Shown here: positions 18,006-26,980 of the stretch, piece after piece | Layout: every line of letters begins with the position of its first letter | Position numbering within the stretch: the stretch's first letter is position 1 | Program-made: the position numbers and the translations under genes | The notes under the pieces: model-generated | Databases searched by the model: none | The model's input: the letters and a program-made list of their open reading frames with translations, nothing else | What the model was told of the DNA's origin: nothing | Origin: Glycomyces paridis | GTDB taxonomy: Bacteria > Actinomycetota > Actinomycetes > Mycobacteriales > Micromonosporaceae | Direction of reading: 5' to 3' | Length of the DNA: 64,000 nucleotides | NCBI RefSeq assembly: GCF_004912155.1 | Contig: NZ_STGX01000009.1 | Coordinates: forward strand, 119,578-183,577

Positions 18006-18314
18006 CGTCATTGATCGGTGGCTGTCCGGTCGCATTGGGTCGGACTCAAAGAGGGCAGCGACGAAGAGGTGGGAGTCATCCCGGGGCCCGGCGGCGGCCG
18101 TGAGGTCCGCTCATAATTGCGGTCCAGTGCGCCATCGATTCCCTCCGTTGTATTGCGGGGCAAGGCAGTCGACGGCAGACATTGACTATCCTCTATGGAA
18201 TATTCACTCCTTCAGGTGATGACACTACGAGGTCACCCTGTCACAATTGATCTAGTACGTAGAAACGAAAACCACCCAAGCATTCGAGAAGATGGAAGCG
18301 AGGCGAGACCACCG
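18006..18314. other. AT-richer intergenic region before the DUF222/HNH gene
   Basis: This gap is clearly less GC-rich than the flanking operon, especially 18110-18300, which suggests acquired DNA or a promoter. TTGACT at 18182-18187 resembles a -35 box, but no well-spaced -10 was found. The HNH frame could begin as early as an ATG at 18195, but the sequence up to 18314 does not look coding. Confidence 0.4.
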
Positions 18315-19982
18315 ATGAGCACCTGCACCCCCACCCGGACGGCTCCCGCATTCGCCTCCAACCCCGACCGCTCCGCCAAGGCCCAGGCGATCCGTTCGAC
18401 CCTCGACGCGGCCGCCGCAGGCATCAACGCCTTCCATGTCGAGGTCCTCACCTCGGTGATCGACATGAAGAACGCGAACCTGCACCGCTCGGCGTTCGGG
18501 TTCTCCGCCCTCCGCGACCTGTTGGTCTCGCAGTTCGACTTCACCTTCAACACCGCGGGCTCCATCGCCGTGATCGCCCGACTCTCCCGCAAGTTCCAGG
18601 TCCTCACCGAGGCGGCGACCACCGGGGCGGCTCGAATCGATCAGGTCGCCTACGCGATCCGGCAGCTGGACCAGACTCCCGCGATGCGCCTGTTCGCCAA
18701 GACCCCCTTCAGGACTCCCGCGCCCTCGCCCTTCGACTCCGAGACCCTGTGCGCGACGCCTGAGGCGATGGTCGCCCAGTACGCCCAGCACGCCACCTTC
18801 AACGACCTCCGTCGGCACCTGAACGAACTGTGGGCCTCCATCGCCGAAGAGGCCGAACTCTTCGACGGCCTCGGCGAGCAGTCCCTCCAGCGCTTGGAGT
18901 TGTCCGAGACCGCCAACGGCATGTGGCACCTCGAAGGGGACCTCTCCGAGACCACCGGCAGGCTCCTCGACAAGTACCTGAAGACCGCCTGCCCTCCTCC
19001 CCGCCAGGACGAGAAGGACGCAGACGAGGTCCTGCCCCCGCAGGCGAACCGCCACGCCGAGGCCCTCCATCAGCTCCTCGCGGGCTACGGTTCCTCTCCC
19101 GAAGCGGCCACCCGCCACGGCCACACCGCCACCCTCGACCTCACCGTGGACATCGAGACCCTCCGCGGCGACGACACCGGCCGCCTGCCCCTCCTCGAAG
19201 GCAAGCCCATCTCGGTGGCTCAGGCCCGTCTCCTCGCCTGCGAAGCCGGGGTAATCCCCTCCGTCTTCGACTACGAGACCGGCGAAGCCATCGAACTCGG
19301 CCGAGCCCTCCGCCTCCCCAACACCGCCCTCCGCCGCAAGCTGGAGCTTGAGCAACCCGAGGGATGCGCTTGGGAGGGTTGTGACCGGCCTGTGGCTTGG
19401 ACTGAGGCGCACCATGTGGTTCATTGGGCGAATGGCGGACTGACGGACGCCGCCAACCTGATCCTGCTGTGCCGCTTCCATCATGGCCGTGTACACACCG
19501 CGGGCTGGACGGTCGAGAAGACCGGTCCCGGCCGGGCGGTCATCACCCACCATGAGGGTCACGACCTCCGGGGCCATGAGGGCCGGGCGGGTGGCGACTC
19601 GGAGGGTTGCGGGTGTGCGGACTGGCGGGGCGATTCGGATATGGATGCGGAGAACCGTGAGGCCGCATGGGATCTGTTCCCGACTGGGCTCTACCGCGCT
19701 GAATGGTCGGAGCGGATGACGCCTGATCTCACCGGCTTCGGCGACCTGATCGAATCCGGTCGGGCGGTCAAGGCTGCGAAGGCGGCCAGGGCCAGGGCGC
19801 GTGAGCGATTCAAGGCTGACGAGGTCAGGCTTACACCGGCGACATCGGTACCTGAGGTGCCTTCATGGACACCGACTCCTGTGAGGATGACGCGGCCGCC
19901 TGGACCGGTGGACTACGGGGAGCCGCCGTTCTTACCCTGCCCCAGTGGGCGACTGCTGGGGGGATGGCGCCGCACTTCATGA
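18315..19982 (+). CDS. DUF222 / HNH endonuclease family protein (13E12-like)
   Basis: The 555-residue protein has a DUF222 region over about residues 20-330 and an HNH nuclease motif around 370-425. CAWEGCDRPV, EAHHVVHWANGG, NLILLC and FHHGRVH supply the Cys and His residues of the zinc-binding HNH fold. Such 13E12-type proteins are multicopy in actinobacteria and often sit on mobile or repeated DNA; their role is not settled. ATG 18315 is a choice between several in-frame starts. Codon use weakens toward the C-terminus. AT-rich DNA lies upstream and tandem repeats downstream, which supports mobility. Confidence 0.8.
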   Translation: MSTCTPTRTAPAFASNPDRSAKAQAIRSTLDAAAAGINAFHVEVLTSVIDMKNANLHRSAFGFSALRDLLVSQFDFTFNTAGSIAVIARLSRKFQVLTEAATTGAARIDQVAYAIRQLDQTPAMRLFAKTPFRTPAPSPFDSETLCATPEAMVAQYAQHATFNDLRRHLNELWASIAEEAELFDGLGEQSLQRLELSETANGMWHLEGDLSETTGRLLDKYLKTACPPPRQDEKDADEVLPPQANRHAEALHQLLAGYGSSPEAATRHGHTATLDLTVDIETLRGDDTGRLPLLEGKPISVAQARLLACEAGVIPSVFDYETGEAIELGRALRLPNTALRRKLELEQPEGCAWEGCDRPVAWTEAHHVVHWANGGLTDAANLILLCRFHHGRVHTAGWTVEKTGPGRAVITHHEGHDLRGHEGRAGGDSEGCGCADWRGDSDMDAENREAAWDLFPTGLYRAEWSERMTPDLTGFGDLIESGRAVKAAKAARARARERFKADEVRLTPATSVPEVPSWTPTPVRMTRPPGPVDYGEPPFLPCPSGRLLGGWRRTS

Positions 19983-20535
19983 TCGACCAGATCGATCGAA
20001 CGCCGCGCAGCCCGCGCCCCCGACGGGGCCGGGCCCCTCAGCATGTCAAGATGCCGACGAGCCCGGGGACGGACGCCGACCGTCCACCGCCCCAAAGCCA
20101 CAAGCGCTGCCCGCCCCAACCCTCCGCTTTCGTCGCCGCCCGCTTTGACATCGAGCAATCGCAACCGTGAAGCCGCAAGCGCCGCCTGCCCGCCTCGTTG
20201 CTCTTGTCGCTGCCCGCCTTGACTCCGAGCATCCGCAACCGTGAAGCCGCAAACGCTACCCCGGCCATCAGCCCTCCCCTTGTCGCCGCCGTCTTTGAGC
20301 CCGAGCATCCGCGAAGTCAGAGGCCCACTCCCCAGGTGTTGGGGCTGCCACGGCTGCCCCGCCCGCGAATCGGCGGCCCGCGACCGCACCGCCCTCGAGG
20401 CCTTCCTCCTCACCCGCTACGCCGACCGCCGCACCGGCCCAGACTCCACATCGATCGGGTCAACCTTCTTGGAGCGCAACGATGTTCGAGCGGCGTAAGC
20501 GCGACATTTCCGCCGGGCCCCACTCGGGCATGCAG
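19983..20535. other. Gene-poor stretch after the HNH gene
   Basis: No supported gene lies here. It is filled mostly by the tandem repeats listed separately. Open frames on both strands exist only because the repeat lacks stops; their translations are Arg/Pro-rich with no domain. Confidence 0.5.
20058..20330. repeat. Degenerate tandem repeat, about 74-76 bp period, 3.5 copies
   Basis: Copies start at about 20058 (partial), 20132, 20206 and 20282 (partial). Each full unit begins GTCGC(C/T)GCCCGC(T/C)TTGAC and contains a CCGAGCATCCGCAACCGTGA-like block and AAGCCGCAA(G/A)CGC. Period and order are conserved while single bases vary. The repeat follows the DUF222/HNH gene directly. Confidence 0.7.
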
Positions 20536-20570
20536 AAGGGCCCCGGCCGTTGTCTCCGGCCGGGGCCCTT
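20536..20570. terminator. Terminator at the end of the leftward ABC importer operon
   Basis: A 14-bp perfect stem (20536-20549 with 20557-20570) surrounds a seven-base loop. It lies about 130 bp past the stop of the binding-protein gene on the - strand and can also stop + strand transcripts. Confidence 0.75.
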
Positions 20571-20698
20571 CATCTCTCGGAAGCCGCGCTGACCCGCCTC
20601 GGTCGTGCGCGGCCGCGGGACGGAATCGGGGATCCCGCCGCCGAGTTTTCGGCCCCCTGGAGCGAGCAGCGTCTCCAGGGGGCGCGATCAGGTGGCCC

Positions 20699-22486
20699 CT
20701 ACTTGGGCTCGATGCCGCCTTCGAGGATGCGGACCATGATCGGGTTGTCGAAGAAGATGTCGTTGAGCTCGTAGCCGGCCGGGTCGATCGACTTGACCCG
20801 GGCGCCCTCGATGCCGTACGACACGCGCTGGTTCAGGAACAGCGGCAGACGCGGCAGGGTCTCGTTGAACACGATGCCCAGCGTCTTGTTCGCCGCGGCC
20901 TGCTCCTCCTCGGTGCCCTTCTGGGACTGGAAGTACAGGTCCTCGATGTTCACGGTGCCCTGGCTCGGGGACTCGACCGCGTCGACCGGCAGGCCCATGC
21001 CCATCGCGTCGGCGGTGAGGCCGTTGTCGGTGAACCAGGTCATCTGCCAGGAGCCGTAGACGTAGGGCACGAACGGGTTCGCCCACTGGCGCACCGCGAT
21101 GTCGAAGTCGCCCGCGGTCCAGATGCCCCACGGGTTGTCGTCCGGCACGTTCGCGTACTTCACGGCCAGGCCGAACTCGGACAGCTGGTTCGCCGCCTGC
21201 TCGCCCGAGAGGGTGAAGTCGGTCCAGCCCTCGACGCCGATGATGGTGTACTCGGCGAGCTTCCCGTCCGGCTTGTGCCAGCCGTCGGACTCCTTCTTCC
21301 AGCCGGCCTCGGTCAGCAGCGACTCGGCCTTGGCGTGGTCGGCGGAGTAGTACTCGAGCTCGACGTCGTCGAACAGGCCCTCGGCGTGCGGGTCCGGCAG
21401 ACCGGTGTAGGTCGCCGGGATGTAGTAGCCGCCCGCGCCCTTGGCGATCTCGCCGATGACCTCGGGGTCGAAGACGTACTGGATGGCCTTGCGCACCCGC
21501 ACGTCGGCGAACTCGGGGAAGCGGTCCTGGTTGAGCATGAGGCCGATGCCGTCGTAGCCGGGGGTCGACAGCTCGACGAGCCCCTCGACGCCCTCGATGG
21601 AGGAGCGGTCGGTCGCGCCGAGCACCTGGGTCGAGTAGTCGACCTCCTTGGCCAGCAGGAACTGCACCGAAGCGGCGTTGTCGCCCTTCTGGACCTCGAT
21701 GGTCGAGAACTTCACGTTGTCGGCGAACAGGCCGTCCTCGTGCACCTCGAAGGTCACGACGGTCTCGCCGACCTCGCCGAACTTGTAGGCGCCGCAGGTG
21801 ATGAACCCGCCCTCGGCCTCCAGGAAGTTCTCGGCCGCGATCTTCTCCGACAGCGCCGACTGCTCGGGGTCGCCCTGGACCTTGCCGGCCAGCACGAGCG
21901 TCTCGGCCTCGTCCATCCACTCGCCGTAGCGGGCGTGCGGCAGGATCTGGGCCTTGAGCGCGCCGTGCTCGACACCGGTGAAGACGTCGCTGTAGGTGAC
22001 GGTGACGGTGGTGTCGTCGTCGGCGGTCGCCGAGACGAGCTGGTCCCAGCCCACGGTGCCCTGCGCGGCGTTGAGCTTCTGCAGGTAGATGGTGCCGACG
22101 ACGTCCTTCGAGGTGAGGGCGTTGCCGTCGGTCCACTTGATGCCCGAGCGCAGCTTGATCGTCAGGACCTTCTCCGCCAGTTCGACCGACTCGGCCAGCT
22201 GCGGGATCCACTCCTGGGTGTCCCAGTTCAGGATCGCCGGGCGGGGCACGAACAGCTCCGCGACCGGCGCCGACGTCAGCAGCGCGGCGTTGTTGATCGC
22301 CGCGTTGTAGTGCTGCGTGGTGATGTCGAACGGGTACACGTAGACGAACTTGCCGCTGGCGCCTTCGTCGTCCGAGCCGCCCGCCTGGCAGGCACCGAGA
22401 ACGCTCGTGGTCGCAACGGCGCCGGCACCGATGCCGACCGCCTGCATGAGCCTACGTCGGCTGAGCTCGAATTGCTGAGAGGTCAT
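20699..22486 (-). CDS. Solute-binding lipoprotein of a peptide/oligosaccharide ABC importer (SBP_bac_5)
   Basis: The 595-residue extracellular binding protein starts with a Tat-type motif SRRRLMQ and a lipobox VLGAC, so Cys33 should be lipidated after export of the folded protein. The mature part has the family 5 layout, including KFVYVYPFDITTQHYN and LRSGIKWTDGNALTSKDV. It is the last gene of the operon and its start overlaps the small membrane protein gene by ATGA. Peptides or oligosaccharides are both possible ligands; several actinobacterial and thermophile homologues bind cello-oligosaccharides. Confidence 0.9.
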   Translation of the reverse strand: MTSQQFELSRRRLMQAVGIGAGAVATTSVLGACQAGGSDDEGASGKFVYVYPFDITTQHYNAAINNAALLTSAPVAELFVPRPAILNWDTQEWIPQLAESVELAEKVLTIKLRSGIKWTDGNALTSKDVVGTIYLQKLNAAQGTVGWDQLVSATADDDTTVTVTYSDVFTGVEHGALKAQILPHARYGEWMDEAETLVLAGKVQGDPEQSALSEKIAAENFLEAEGGFITCGAYKFGEVGETVVTFEVHEDGLFADNVKFSTIEVQKGDNAASVQFLLAKEVDYSTQVLGATDRSSIEGVEGLVELSTPGYDGIGLMLNQDRFPEFADVRVRKAIQYVFDPEVIGEIAKGAGGYYIPATYTGLPDPHAEGLFDDVELEYYSADHAKAESLLTEAGWKKESDGWHKPDGKLAEYTIIGVEGWTDFTLSGEQAANQLSEFGLAVKYANVPDDNPWGIWTAGDFDIAVRQWANPFVPYVYGSWQMTWFTDNGLTADAMGMGLPVDAVESPSQGTVNIEDLYFQSQKGTEEEQAAANKTLGIVFNETLPRLPLFLNQRVSYGIEGARVKSIDPAGYELNDIFFDNPIMVRILEGGIEPK

Positions 22487-22671
22487 CGCCGCTTCCTTTC
22501 AATGTAGAGGGCAATAAACGAGATGAGGATGAGGAACAGACCGAGACCCGCCGTCAAGGTGGTGACGGCGAACTCCGCGGTTCCGGTGGACAGGGAGAGC
22601 AGCAGGAGCCCCGCCGCGAGGGGCAGCAGGACCCCCGCCGCAAGCCCCGTGCGGGCGATCAGGCCGACCAT
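22483..22671 (-). CDS. Small two-helix membrane protein inside the importer operon
   Basis: The 62-residue product is almost wholly hydrophobic, with two membrane helices (about 3-26 and 34-56) and a basic ERKRR end. Its ATG at 22671 lies inside the last codons of the upstream ATPase gene, and its stop overlaps the binding-protein start by ATGA. This tight packing on both sides argues it is translated. No family is recognised. It could anchor or stabilise the transporter. Confidence 0.6.
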   Translation of the reverse strand: MVGLIARTGLAAGVLLPLAAGLLLLSLSTGTAEFAVTTLTAGLGLFLILISFIALYIERKRR

Positions 22672-23819
22672 GCCGCCCCCCGAGGGGTTGGTGGATCGTC
22701 CACCGGAGTGGTGGGCGCCGGACGCCGCGAGCCGGGTACGGCGTCGAACGTCAGCGTCCGGTCGGCGGCCCCTTGACCAACGGCCGCCGGCCGGACGGAG
22801 CCCCGCTTGAGGTCGCGTGCGACCACGTGGCAGGACACGCGCCGGCCCTGGGGCCGGGCGCCGTCGCCCGCGCGGTCGGCGAGCGTCAGAGACGGCTCCG
22901 CCGAGTCGCACAGGCCCGGTTCGAATGCCGGGCACCGCGGGTGGAAGGCGCATCCGGCGGGCAGGTCGGTCAGTGACGGGATCTCCGCCGACCGCAGCTG
23001 CACCGCGGACTGGTTCGCCCTCGCGAGGTCCGGGTCCGGTTCGCACACGGCGCCGATGAGCGCCTTCGTGTACGGGTGCTGCGGGTTCCCGATGACCTCG
23101 GGGGTGGGGCCGTGTTCGACGACCTTCCCCAGGTACATCACCGCGATCTCCCCGTCCCACGCGAAGTACTTCGCGACGGCGAGGTCGTGGGTGATGAACA
23201 GGAACCCGACGTCGAGCTCGTCGCGGAGCCGACCGAGGGTGTTGAGCAGGCTCACCCGGATCGAGACGTCCAGCATGGAGGTCGACTCGTCGCAGATGAG
23301 CAGCTCGGGGTTCATGGCGAGCGACCGGGCGACGTTGACGCGCTGGCGCTGCCCGCCCGAGAGCTGGTGCGGGTAGGAGTCCAGGTAGGACTCCGGAGGG
23401 GTCAGCTCGACGAGCTGGAGCAGCTCGGCGGCCTTGAGGCGCGCCTCGGTGCGGTTCTTGACCATGCCGTGGCGCTTGAGGCCCGCGCTGAGCGTCGAGA
23501 AGACGGTGCGCGTGGGGTTGAGGGCCGCGTACGGGTCCTGGTGGATGTACTGGACGGAGCGGCGGTAGGCCGCGCGCTCGGACCCGTTCATCGCCGTCAG
23601 GGCCTTCCCGCGGAACTCGACGGTGCCGGCGGTGGGGCGCGTCAGGCCGGCCGCCGCGCGGGCGGTCGTGGTCTTGCCGCAGCCGGACTCGCCGACCAGG
23701 CACAGGACCTTGCCGGGGTTCACCTGGAGGTCGACGCCGCCGACGGCGGCCACGGGGCCCTTCTTGGTGTCGAAGACCTGCTCCAGGCCCGACAGCTTCA
23801 GCAGCGGGGCGTCAGACAC
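22659..23819 (-). CDS. OppF/DppF-like ABC importer ATPase
   Basis: The 386-residue ATPase has Walker A GESGCGKT (about 42-49), signature LSGGQRQR, Walker B LLICDES and the oligopeptide-type C-terminal motif (AGCAFHPRCP). The usual DEPTSALD after Walker B reads DESTSMLD, so Pro is replaced by Ser; this is tolerated in related sugar-type Opp ATPases. A Pro/Arg-rich tail of about 50 residues runs into the small membrane protein gene. It overlaps the preceding ATPase gene by eight bases. Confidence 0.92.
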   Translation of the reverse strand: MSDAPLLKLSGLEQVFDTKKGPVAAVGGVDLQVNPGKVLCLVGESGCGKTTTARAAAGLTRPTAGTVEFRGKALTAMNGSERAAYRRSVQYIHQDPYAALNPTRTVFSTLSAGLKRHGMVKNRTEARLKAAELLQLVELTPPESYLDSYPHQLSGGQRQRVNVARSLAMNPELLICDESTSMLDVSIRVSLLNTLGRLRDELDVGFLFITHDLAVAKYFAWDGEIAVMYLGKVVEHGPTPEVIGNPQHPYTKALIGAVCEPDPDLARANQSAVQLRSAEIPSLTDLPAGCAFHPRCPAFEPGLCDSAEPSLTLADRAGDGARPQGRRVSCHVVARDLKRGSVRPAAVGQGAADRTLTFDAVPGSRRPAPTTPVDDPPTPRGAAWSA

Positions 23820-24876
23820 GGCTGGTCTCCTTCGGCGAGTCGTTGTGCTTGCGGTCGAGTCGGACCCGGTCGTGGTGGAGGCACGCGACGGCGTGGTCCA
23901 TCGCCTGGGGGCGCTCGGTCAGCAGCTCCAGCGGGACGCGCTCGCCCTGGCAGGCGGCCGTCGCGAACTCGCACCGCGGGTGGAAGGCGCAGCCGGAGGG
24001 CATGGCCTTGAGGCTCGGCGGGAACCCGGGGATGGACTCCAGCGCGGGGCGGTCGCCCTTGACGGGCATGACGGCGTTGATGAGCCCGGCGGTGTACGGG
24101 TGCTTGGGCGTGTAGAAGATGTCGCGGGCCGAACCGGTCTCGATGATGCTCCCGGCGTACATGGTGGCGACCCGGTCGGCGAGCTCGGCGGCGAGGCCGA
24201 GGTCGTGGGTGATGAACACCATCGTGAACCCGAACTTCGCGCGCAGCTCGTGGAGCTGCTGCACGATCGAGCGCTGGGTGAGCAGGTCGAGGGCCGTGGT
24301 CGGCTCGTCGAGGACGAGGACCTTCGGGTCCAGGGCGATGGCGAGCGCGATGAGGGCGCGCTGCTTCATGCCGCCGGACAGCTCGTGCGGGTAGGACTGG
24401 AGGACGCGGTCGGGGTCGAGCCGGACGGTCTCCAGCAGTTCCCCGGCGCGGGCCTCGACGGCGGCCTTCGTCCACTTCTTGCCGTCGCCGCAGTCGTGGT
24501 CGCGGAGGGTGTCGGCGAAATGGTCGATGATGCGGATGACCGGGTTGAAGGCGTTCATGGCGCCCTGGAAGACCATGGCGGCCTCGTTCCAGCGGAAGCG
24601 CCGCAGCTGCTCCTTCTTCATGGCGAGGAGGTCCTGCGTGGAGCCGTCCTTGAGCCGGTAGGTCAGGGAGCCGGAGGTGATCTCGCCGAGGTTGGGCAGC
24701 AGTCGCAGCAGGCCCAGCCCGAGGGTGGTCTTGCCGCAGCCGGACTCGCCGACGAGCGCCAGGGACTGGCCCTCGTAGAGGTCGAGGTCGATGCCGCTGA
24801 CGGCGGTCACCGACTCCTTGCGGCCGGTGCGGTACGCGATCGAGAGGTCGCGGACGCTGAGGATCGGTTCGGTCAT
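23812..24876 (-). CDS. OppD/DppD-like ABC importer ATPase
   Basis: The 354-residue ATPase has Walker A GESGCGKT (about 43-50), signature ELSGGMKQR, Walker B VLVLDEPTTALD, the His switch in FITHDLG and the oligopeptide-type motif SGCAFHPRCEF. It pairs with the OppF-like subunit encoded next. Just four bases separate it from the upstream permease gene, so the operon is tightly coupled. Confidence 0.93.
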   Translation of the reverse strand: MTEPILSVRDLSIAYRTGRKESVTAVSGIDLDLYEGQSLALVGESGCGKTTLGLGLLRLLPNLGEITSGSLTYRLKDGSTQDLLAMKKEQLRRFRWNEAAMVFQGAMNAFNPVIRIIDHFADTLRDHDCGDGKKWTKAAVEARAGELLETVRLDPDRVLQSYPHELSGGMKQRALIALAIALDPKVLVLDEPTTALDLLTQRSIVQQLHELRAKFGFTMVFITHDLGLAAELADRVATMYAGSIIETGSARDIFYTPKHPYTAGLINAVMPVKGDRPALESIPGFPPSLKAMPSGCAFHPRCEFATAACQGERVPLELLTERPQAMDHAVACLHHDRVRLDRKHNDSPKETSRV

Positions 24877-24880
24877 ATTC

Positions 24881-25783
24881 TCACCTTTCCCGGAGGCGCG
24901 GGTTGAGGGCCTGGTCGAGGCCGCGGCCCATGGTCACCAGTCCGACCGTGAAGAGCACGATCATGACCAGCGGCGCGATGACGTACGGCAGCGTGACCGG
25001 GTTGAGGTAGAAGTTCTGGCTCCACGAGTTGTGGATCATCAGGCCCCAGTTCGGCGTGCCCGAGGGCATGAGGCCGAGGACGAAGAGGCCGACGATCGCG
25101 TAGATCGCCTGGTTCACCGAGATCACGAAGTTGACGAAGATGAAGCCGGCCATGTTGGGGAGGATCTCGCGGAAGACGATCCTGGCCCCGCCGAGGTTCT
25201 GGAGGCGGGCGGCCTCGACGAACTCGCGCTCCTTGAGGGACATGACCTGCGCCCGGATGGACCGGAACAGGAAGGCCCACATGGTGGAGCCGACGACGAT
25301 GGCGATGCCCCACGGCGGGATGTTCTCGAAGAACGCGACCACGGCGAGCATGAGCAGGAACTGCGGGATGGTCACGGTGACGTCGGTGAGCTGGAGCAGC
25401 ACCGCGTCGATGCGGCCGCGGTAGTACCCGGCGATGGAGCCGAGGGCGACGGCGACGAACACGGCCATGAGGGCGGCGAGGGTGCCGACCCAGATCGGTT
25501 CGGCGCCGGAGTTCACCAGGGTGATGAACGTGTCCTTGCCCTGGTACTCGGTGCCGAGCCAGTGCTCGGCGGAGGGCTCGGCCCAGATGTTGGTGGCGTC
25601 GACCGGGTTGTCCTTGCTGACCACGAGCGGGCCGATGAAGGAGAAGCCGACGATGAGCAGGACGAGCAGGGTCCCGGCGAAGCCGGCGGGGGAGCGGGTG
25701 AGCCCGGTCCACAGGCGGCCGAAGAAGGTCTCCCCGCGCTGCTTGTGCGGCGTCGTGACGGCCGCGGCGTCGATGGCGGTCAT
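24881..25783 (-). CDS. OppC/DppC-like ABC importer permease
   Basis: The 300-residue protein has an N-terminal membrane segment (about 33-52), a periplasmic-side loop with HWLGTEYQGKDTF, and a BPD_transp_1 core of five helices. The EAA loop reads EFVEAARLQNLGGARIVFRE (about 190-210), which docks the ATPase. Start ATG 25783 touches the stop of the OppB-like gene (TGATG), indicating coupling. Confidence 0.92.
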   Translation of the reverse strand: MTAIDAAAVTTPHKQRGETFFGRLWTGLTRSPAGFAGTLLVLLIVGFSFIGPLVVSKDNPVDATNIWAEPSAEHWLGTEYQGKDTFITLVNSGAEPIWVGTLAALMAVFVAVALGSIAGYYRGRIDAVLLQLTDVTVTIPQFLLMLAVVAFFENIPPWGIAIVVGSTMWAFLFRSIRAQVMSLKEREFVEAARLQNLGGARIVFREILPNMAGFIFVNFVISVNQAIYAIVGLFVLGLMPSGTPNWGLMIHNSWSQNFYLNPVTLPYVIAPLVMIVLFTVGLVTMGRGLDQALNPRLRER

Positions 25784-26883
25784 CAGGCGTCCTGCCCTTC
25801 GGTCTTGATGCGGGGGTCGATCTTGACGAGGACCAGGTCCACGATCAGGCTCGCGATGACGACCGAGGTGGCGAGGATGATGACCGCGGCCTGGACGACC
25901 GGGTAGTCGCGGTCGGAGATGGCGCTCATGAGCATCTGGCCGACGCCGGGGTAGTCGAGGATCTGCTCGATGACGATGGAGCCGCCGACGAGGGTGCCCA
26001 TCTGGAGGGCGACCTGGGGGATGACAGGGAGCATCGCGTTGCGGCCGACGTAGCTGCGGGAGATGCGGCCGGGCTTGAGGCCGCGGGCGCGGGCCACGGT
26101 CACGTAGTCCTCGGTGAGGACCTCGGTGGTGGCGGCCTTCATGTTGAGCAGGAAGGAGCCGGTGGCGGTGAACGCGAAGGCGATGATCGGCAGGATCGCG
26201 TGGTAGAGCGCGTCGCCGAAGAACACGGGGTCGAAGCCCGGTTCGACGCCGGCGGTGACGCGGCCGCGCATGTCCAGGAACGGCAGGATGCCCAGGACGG
26301 TGTAGCCGATGACGACGACGGCGGCGATGAGGATGTAGTTCGGCACGCCGGTGAGGAAGGAGCCGATGGAGGTCATGGCGTGGTCGAAGGCCGAGCCGCG
26401 GCGGTAGGCGGCGGCCATGCCGATCGAGAGGCCGATGACGGTGGCGAGGACGATGCCGGCGCCGACGGCGAAGAGCGTCCAGGGCAGGTATTCCATGACG
26501 TGGTCGAAGACCGTCTTGCTCGGGCTGGTCAACGAGTTGCCCATGTCGAGGGTGACGAGGCCCTTGAGGAAGTCGAGGTACTGCGCCCACACGCTGGCGT
26601 CGGGGTCGTAGTTGACGATGTTCGCCGCGGTGGCGAGCGCCTGGTCGTGCGACATGCCCGCGGAGTTGAGGCGCCCGGCCATGATCTCGATGGGGTCGCC
26701 GGGCATGAAGTGCATGAGCAGGAAGGTGATCGTCGAGACGAGCCAGATGACGAACACGGACTGGAGGATGCGCCGGAAGGCGTAGGAGGTCCAGACGCGT
26801 CGCATGACGCCTGAGGCGGTGCGCCCAGGGGGCGCCGCGGCCGCCGCGCGCTGCTGCGGCGGGGGTGCGGTAGGTGCAGTCAC
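25783..26883 (-). CDS. OppB/DppB-like ABC importer permease (first gene of operon)
   Basis: The 366-residue protein begins with a 25-residue Ala/Pro-rich cytoplasmic leader. It then has six helices and the OppB landmarks FMPGDPIEIM (about 57-66) and DYVTVARARGLKPGRISRSY (EAA loop). GTG at 26883 is used because GAAGGAG stands nine bases upstream. It is the promoter-proximal gene of the six-gene leftward operon. Confidence 0.92.
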   Translation of the reverse strand: MTAPTAPPPQQRAAAAAPPGRTASGVMRRVWTSYAFRRILQSVFVIWLVSTITFLLMHFMPGDPIEIMAGRLNSAGMSHDQALATAANIVNYDPDASVWAQYLDFLKGLVTLDMGNSLTSPSKTVFDHVMEYLPWTLFAVGAGIVLATVIGLSIGMAAAYRRGSAFDHAMTSIGSFLTGVPNYILIAAVVVIGYTVLGILPFLDMRGRVTAGVEPGFDPVFFGDALYHAILPIIAFAFTATGSFLLNMKAATTEVLTEDYVTVARARGLKPGRISRSYVGRNAMLPVIPQVALQMGTLVGGSIVIEQILDYPGVGQMLMSAISDRDYPVVQAAVIILATSVVIASLIVDLVLVKIDPRIKTEGQDA

Positions 26884-26956
26884 CTTGGTGCACTCCTTCG
26901 TGCGCTAGTCGAAATCACGGCTCGCAAGCGTCGCCGTAGACGGGTGATCCGAAGCC

Positions 26957-26980
26957 GAAACAAATTGGAAAGATTGTTTC
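26957..26980. promoter_or_regulatory. Candidate operator of the ABC importer operon
   Basis: GAAACAA (26957-26963) and TTGTTTC (26974-26980) form a perfect 7-bp inverted repeat with a 10-bp spacer, in an AT-rich island 75-100 bp upstream of the importer start. Its isolation in very GC-rich DNA makes a regulator site likely. The binding protein is unknown; ROK- or LacI-like factors often control such sugar importers. Confidence 0.45.

Noticed and set aside
19913-20413. 166-residue - strand frame across the tandem repeats
   Set aside because: It is open only because the repeat lacks stops. The translation repeats imperfectly and has no start signal or domain.
20198-22507. 769-residue + strand frame opposite the binding-protein gene
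   Set aside because: It is the complement of a clear Tat lipoprotein gene and shows only Val/Arg/Gly-rich antisense composition without domains.
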